Origin: Hymenobacter cyanobacteriorum | GTDB lineage: Bacteria > Bacteroidota > Bacteroidia > Cytophagales > Hymenobacteraceae | Assembly: GCF_022631375.1 (NCBI RefSeq) | Contig: NZ_JALBGC010000003.1 | Location: 1,017,707 to 1,081,706, forward strand | Direction: 5' to 3' | DNA: 64,000 bases | Translations under genes and position numbers: made by a program | Notes under the pieces: generated by a model | Database searches by the model: none | The model's input: only the letters and a program-made list of their open reading frames with translations | What the model was told of the DNA's origin: nothing | Shown here: one piece after another, positions 59,860 through 64,000 of the stretch | Layout: each line of letters starts with the position of its first letter | Position numbering within the stretch: the first letter of the stretch is position 1

Positions 59860-59963
59860 GGAAGTGCGCTTCCTTTTCCCACTTTTCGCGTACACCCGTT
59901 TCCAACAACGCCCGCCGTACCTGACCTTTGGGGCCTTGAACTACTGAACCCATTACACCTGAT

Positions 59964-62789
59964 ATGAACCCTCTCGTTGACATCCGCCAGTTCGACCAAA
60001 GCCTGTGGCTGGACTTTATCAGCCGCCCCATCATCATCGACGGCAAGCTCCAGCACCGCATTAGCAACGAAGCCCTGCGCGGCGTAACCTCGAACCCGGC
60101 CATTTTCGCCAAGTCCATCGGCGATACCGCCGACTACGATTCGGCCATCAAAGCGCTGGCTCTGCAAGGCAAAACCACCGACGAAATCTATACCAACCTG
60201 GCCGTGTCGGACGTGCAGGCCGCGACCGACCTGTTCCGCCCCCTCTACGATGGCCCCGACCACGGCTCCGACGGCTACGTGAGCCTCGAAGTATCGCCCG
60301 AGCTGGTGAACGACACCGAAGGCACCATCGCCGAGGCACTGGCCCTGTGGAAAGCCGTGGACCGTCCCAACGTGATGATAAAAGTGCCGGCCACGCTGGA
60401 GGGCCTGCCCGCCATCCGCCGCCTCATCTCGGAAGGCGTGAACGTGAACGTGACCCTGATTTTCGGCCTGGAGCGCTACCGTCTGGTGACCGAAGCCTTC
60501 ATCGCCGGCCTCGAGGACCGCGCCGCCAAGGGCGAGCCGCTGGCCCGCATCGACTCGGTAGCCAGCTTCTTCCTCAGCCGCATCGACGTGCTGATTGACC
60601 CGCAGCTGGAAAAAATCGCGGCCGAAGGCGGCGATAAAGCCAAGCTTGCCGAAAGCCTCGTGGGCGAAGTGGCCATTGCCAGCGCCAAGCAGGCGTACCA
60701 AATTTACAAGGAGATTTTCTCGGGCCCGCGCTGGGAGGCACTGGCCGCCAAAGGTGCCGAAACCCAGCGCCTGCTTTGGGCCAGCACCGGCAACAAAAAC
60801 CCCAAATACGACAACCTGCGCTACGTCGACGGCCTCATCGGCCCGCACACCGTGAACACCGTACCAGTGGAAACGCTGGACCTGTTCGGCAAAAGCGGCA
60901 AGGTGGCCGCCACCATCGAAACCAACCTGGAGCACTCGAAAGACGTGCTGGCCCGCCTGCCCGAGCTGGGCATCAACCTGGAGGAGTTGACCCAACACCT
61001 CGAAGAAGACGGCGCGCAGAAATTCAAAGAGCCCTTCGCCAAGCTCATGCAGTCCATCGAGAAGAAGCGCGCCCTGGCCGTGGAAGATAAAGTGGACGAA
61101 GCCAAAATGGAGCTGGGCCAGTACCAGGCCGCCGTGGATGCGCAGCTGGCCAAGTTCAAGGCCGACAATTTCGTGCACGGCTTCTGGGACAAGAAGGCGG
61201 ACTTGTGGACCAGCGACGAGGCTGGCCAGCACAGCATCCGCAGCTATATGGGCTGGTTGCGCGTGGCCGAAACGATGGTGGGCGCCGTGCCCGAAATCGA
61301 GCAATTCGTGCACGAGGTGCAGGCCGCCGGCTTCAAGCACGTCGTGGTGATGGGCATGGGCGGCAGCACGATGGCCCCCATCGTGTTTAAATCCTCCTTC
61401 CCAAAAGGCGAAAACGGCCTGCCGATGTCAGTGCTCGACACCACCGACCCTGGTGCCGTGCGGGCCATCGAAGCGGAGCTGCCGCTGGCCGAGACGTTGT
61501 TCATCGTGGCCAGCAAATCCGGCACCACGGCCGAGCCGCTAGCCTTCGGCGACTATTTCTACGCCAAAGTCAAAGAAATCAAGGGCGACAAGGCCGGCGA
61601 AAACTTCGTGGCCATCACCGACCCGGGCTCCAAGTTCGTGACCGATGCCACGGAGGCCAAGTACCGCCGCATCTTCCTCAACTTCCCCGAGGTGGGCGGC
61701 CGCTTCTCGGCCCTCACCTACTTCGGCCTGGTGCCGGCGGCCCTCTACGGCCTGCCCATCGGCGAGATTCTGGAGCGCGCCATTCTGATGATGCGCGCCT
61801 GCGGCGCTTATGGCCCGACCGATAAAAACCCCGGCCTCGAATTCGGCACCGCCCTGGGCGTGCTGGCCTCGCAGGGCCGCGACAAGCTCACCATCGTGGT
61901 GCCCGATTCCCTGCACGACCTCGGCCTGTGGCTGGAGCAGCTCATCGCCGAAAGCACCGGCAAAGAAGGCAAGGGCATCCTGCCCGTGGCCGGCGAGCCG
62001 CTGGGCGACCCCAGCATCTACGGCCAGGACCGCGTGTTTGTATACGTAGGCTACAAGGACCAGGCCGACGAGTCCAACACCGGCAAGCTGCAGGCCTTGG
62101 CCGCTGCCGGCCACCCCGTCATCACCCTGCTGATGAAGGACGCCTTCGACCTCGGCCAGGAGTTCTACCGCTGGGAAGTGGCCACGGCCGTGGCCAGCGC
62201 CGTGTTCCGGATTAACCCCTTCGACCAGCCCAACGTGCAGGCCGCCAAAACGGCCACCGATAAGCTGATGAAGGCCGTGGAAACCGAAGGCAAGCTGCCC
62301 GAAACCGAAGCCCCCGCCGCCAGCGAAAACGGCGTGGACTACTACACCGCCGCCCACGGCGACGGCGCGGCCAGCGTGCTCAAAGCCTTCTTCGCCCAAG
62401 CCCAGCCCGGCGATTTCGTCTGCCTGCAAGCCTACCTCACCGAAACGCCCGCCGTGAGCGCCAGCCTGCTGGCCCTGCGCCAGCGCGTGATGCAGGAGCT
62501 GCACCTGGCCACCACCTCGGGCTACGGTCCGCGCTTCCTGCACAGCACCGGCCAGTACCACAAGGGCGGCCCCAACACGGGCCTGTTTATTCAGTTCACC
62601 GACGACAACCCGCAGGACCTGGCCCTGCCCGGCCGCTCCTACACCTTCGGCACCTTCAAGAATGCCCAGGCCCTCGGCGACCTGCAAGCCCTGCTCGACA
62701 ACGGCCGCCGCACCCTCCGCGTGAACCTCGGCAAGGATGCGGAGGCTGGTTTGAAAACCCTGCTCGCCGCCCTGCCGCCGCTGAAGTAG
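59964..62789 (+). CDS. Bifunctional transaldolase / glucose-6-phosphate isomerase
   Basis: A 941-residue fusion that joins two sugar-phosphate enzymes. The N-terminal transaldolase (about 1-370) has LRGVTSNPAIFAKSIGDTAD, VSLEVSPELVNDTEGTIAEA, RPNVMIKVPATLEGLPAIRR with the Schiff-base Lys, and NVNVTLIFGLERYRLVTEAF. The C-terminal isomerase (about 400-941) has HVVVMGMGGSTMAPIVFKSS, LFIVASKSGTTAEPLAFGDY and EVGGRFSALTYFGLVPAALY. It would link the pentose phosphate pathway to upper glycolysis. Such fusions are known in several bacterial groups. Both halves look intact. Monocistronic with its own terminator. Confidence 0.95.
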   Translation: MNPLVDIRQFDQSLWLDFISRPIIIDGKLQHRISNEALRGVTSNPAIFAKSIGDTADYDSAIKALALQGKTTDEIYTNLAVSDVQAATDLFRPLYDGPDHGSDGYVSLEVSPELVNDTEGTIAEALALWKAVDRPNVMIKVPATLEGLPAIRRLISEGVNVNVTLIFGLERYRLVTEAFIAGLEDRAAKGEPLARIDSVASFFLSRIDVLIDPQLEKIAAEGGDKAKLAESLVGEVAIASAKQAYQIYKEIFSGPRWEALAAKGAETQRLLWASTGNKNPKYDNLRYVDGLIGPHTVNTVPVETLDLFGKSGKVAATIETNLEHSKDVLARLPELGINLEELTQHLEEDGAQKFKEPFAKLMQSIEKKRALAVEDKVDEAKMELGQYQAAVDAQLAKFKADNFVHGFWDKKADLWTSDEAGQHSIRSYMGWLRVAETMVGAVPEIEQFVHEVQAAGFKHVVVMGMGGSTMAPIVFKSSFPKGENGLPMSVLDTTDPGAVRAIEAELPLAETLFIVASKSGTTAEPLAFGDYFYAKVKEIKGDKAGENFVAITDPGSKFVTDATEAKYRRIFLNFPEVGGRFSALTYFGLVPAALYGLPIGEILERAILMMRACGAYGPTDKNPGLEFGTALGVLASQGRDKLTIVVPDSLHDLGLWLEQLIAESTGKEGKGILPVAGEPLGDPSIYGQDRVFVYVGYKDQADESNTGKLQALAAAGHPVITLLMKDAFDLGQEFYRWEVATAVASAVFRINPFDQPNVQAAKTATDKLMKAVETEGKLPETEAPAASENGVDYYTAAHGDGAASVLKAFFAQAQPGDFVCLQAYLTETPAVSASLLALRQRVMQELHLATTSGYGPRFLHSTGQYHKGGPNTGLFIQFTDDNPQDLALPGRSYTFGTFKNAQALGDLQALLDNGRRTLRVNLGKDAEAGLKTLLAALPPLK

Positions 62790-62806
62790 CACACGAGCAT
62801 ATTTAC

Positions 62807-62851
62807 AAGAATCCCCAACTCCGCGATTTCGTCGTGGCGTTGGGGATTCTT
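62807..62851 (+). terminator. Terminator of the transaldolase-isomerase gene
   Basis: AAGAATCCCCAAC (62807-62819) and GTTGGGGATTCTT (62839-62851) form a perfect 13-bp stem, 17 nt past the stop codon, followed by an A+T-rich stretch. Confidence 0.8.
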
Positions 62852-63051
62852 ATTTAATACACTAATACAACGGATTTGTTGCTGCCATAAACAGCTGCTG
62901 CTGCCCAGCCTCACCGAATTCTTCGCCCCCGAGCCAATCCGCCAGAATTTTCAAAAAAATACACTGCGGTATAAGTCTCTGATTCCAAATGGCCCGCCCC
63001 ATCAAAACCGCCCGTGCTACGGCTGCCTCCAGCAAAAGTTGCTTGCCACCC

Positions 63052-63082
63052 CTTGTCACGCCAGAAATTCCTCCTAATTTTG
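63052..63082 (+). promoter_or_regulatory. rRNA operon promoter P1
   Basis: CTTG (63052-63055), 19 nt, TAATTTTG (63075-63082). The bases after the box, GCACTCCCAATCGC, recur after P3. Confidence 0.7.
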
Positions 63083-63231
63083 CACTCCCAATCGCCAACC
63101 GGGCCTCGGGTTCTGCTAAAGCAACTGCTCCGGTAGGAAAATTGAAATGGTCAGGAACTTCACGCTGACAATACATGTATTGCCCGCCGTGCCGCTTCGC
63201 CAAAGCCTTCGAAAATTAAATTTCGACAGCC

Positions 63232-63264
63232 CTTGCGAAAGCCGAAAAAAGCGCCTTACCTTTG
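63232..63264 (+). promoter_or_regulatory. rRNA operon promoter P2
   Basis: CTTG (63232-63235), 21 nt, TACCTTTG (63257-63264), followed by GCACC. Confidence 0.65.
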
Positions 63265-63337
63265 CACCCCGCTTCGACAGGAGGCGGCCACGGATTGAAA
63301 AGCGAAACGACGAAAAAATAAAAACTTTCACATTTCG

Positions 63338-63368
63338 CTTGTTCGTTCAAAACTTCTTCTTACCTTTG
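63338..63368 (+). promoter_or_regulatory. rRNA operon promoter P3
   Basis: CTTG (63338-63341), 19 nt, TACCTTTG (63361-63368), in A+T-rich DNA. It is the promoter closest to the 16S gene, with a predicted start near 63372 and about 240 nt of leader. Confidence 0.75.
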
Positions 63369-63453
63369 CACTCCCAATCGCAAGAAAGGTATTTGAAAAG
63401 AAGAAACAACGGCTGCTAACGGCCACACTATCACTTCAATTGGAAGCGGTACA

Positions 63454-63464
63454 CGTTCTTTGAA
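63454..63464 (+). promoter_or_regulatory. boxA-like antitermination element in the rRNA leader
   Basis: CGTTCTTTGAA resembles the boxA sequence (TGCTCTTTAA in E. coli) that recruits Nus factors to rRNA transcripts. It lies 147 nt before the 16S gene. The leader then has hairpins ACTCGTC/GACGAGT and CCACGG/CCGTGG, the latter probably part of the 16S processing stem. Confidence 0.5.
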
Positions 63465-63610
63465 TGTTTGGAAAAGACAAATAGTAAGGGCTTCTTGCAG
63501 CGATGTAAGGAGCAGCAATTACAAGCGTAACACGAATACATAGAACTCGTCAAGACGAGTCGGATTCGCACTCGACATCAGCCACGGTTCGCCGTGGTGT
63601 AGAATATTTT

Positions 63611-64000
63611 ACAATGGAGAGTTTGATCTTGGCTCAGGATGAACGCTAGCGGCAGGCCTAATACATGCAAGTCGAACGGTCAGTAGCAATACTGATAGTG
63701 GCGCACGGGTGCGTAACGCGTAACCAACCTACCCGAATCTGGGGGATAGCCCGCCGAAAGGCGGATTAATACCGCATAAAACTGCAGTGTGGCATCACAT
63801 AACAGTTAAAGATTTATTGGATTCGGATGGGGTTGCGTGCCATTAGCTAGTTGGGGGGGTAACGGCCCACCAAGGCGACGATGGCTAGGGGAGCTGAGAG
63901 GCTGGTCCCCCACACGGGCACTGAGATACGGGCCCGACTCCTACGGGAGGCAGCAGTAGGGAATATTGGGCAATGGGCGAGAGCCTGACCCAGCCATGCC
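63611..64000 (+). rRNA. 16S ribosomal RNA, 5' part (cut by window end)
   Basis: The segment contains the universal AGAGTTTGATCTTGGCTCAG at 63618-63637 and TACGGGAGGCAGCAG near the end. I place nucleotide 1 seven bases before the A of AGAGTTTG, by analogy with E. coli numbering. CACACGGGCACTGAGATACG and GGGCCCGACTCCTACGGGAG are forms I associate with Hymenobacter. About 390 of roughly 1500 nt are present; the remainder lies beyond the window. Confidence 0.97.

Noticed and set aside
62862..63203. 113-codon minus-strand frame upstream of the rRNA operon
   Set aside because: It covers rRNA promoter P1, has no recognisable domain and no promoter of its own.

Overview
The window reads as chromosome of a high-GC Bacteroidota, most likely Hymenobacter or a close relative in Cytophagales. 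Signs of this are the first 390 nt of a 16S rRNA gene at the right edge, Bacteroidota-type promoters (CTTG/TTTG about 19-21 nt upstream of TAnnTTTG), a type IX secretion (T9SS) sorting tail, STN-type TonB-dependent receptors (TBDRs), DUF4249 lipoproteins and a fused transaldolase/glucose-6-phosphate isomerase. There is no phage, insertion sequence, CRISPR array or tRNA gene. Most genes are separated by hairpin terminators, several made of dispersed palindromic repeats.

Layout. 0-4.4 kb: metK, xerC-hpf, rpsU and an acyl-CoA dehydrogenase. 4.5-9 kb: a three-gene capsule/exopolysaccharide export and control unit (outer-membrane export lipoprotein, tyrosine autokinase, PHP-type phosphatase) with no glycosyltransferases. 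9-18.5 kb: an NAD-dependent epimerase, a TPR protein, an orphan phosphosulfolactate synthase, a T9SS cargo protein, a bestrophin, a DedA protein and aroE. 18.6-22.4 kb: a serine hydrolase divergent from a LytS-type histidine kinase and LytTR response regulator. The gap between them holds two mirror-image sets of three 9-bp repeats at exact 21-bp period, which looks like a LytTR operator serving both promoters. 22.4-28.1 kb: wrbA, an ECF sigma factor overlapping a predicted envelope-spanning partner (inner-membrane helix, long linker, outer-membrane barrel), and uvrB. 28.2-33.4 kb: two related small secreted proteins around a DUF421 protein, an amidohydrolase, a second serine hydrolase, DinB and DoxX proteins. 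33.4-37.7 kb: a two-domain lipoprotein in an A+T-richer patch, bounded by the true polA 3' end and a decayed copy of it, then polA. 38.1-40.9 kb: three tandem copies of an outer-membrane protein gene and a broken T9SS cargo gene.

41.1-58.8 kb is the most distinctive region. A four-component minus-strand locus occurs twice: a small secreted protein, an STN-carboxypeptidase-regulatory TBDR, a DUF4249 lipoprotein, and a large macroglobulin-like protein ending in a TonB plug-like domain without a barrel. In one copy the DUF4249 gene is triplicated, with about 430 bp nearly identical among the three genes. The copies are separated by one opposite-strand exonuclease gene. I infer a surface uptake or assembly machine of unknown substrate.

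58.9-64 kb: an alpha/beta hydrolase, the transaldolase-isomerase fusion, and the start of an rRNA operon with three tandem promoters. Many annotated starts are internal ATGs, chosen where a promoter box, signal peptide or family length argues against a longer frame.
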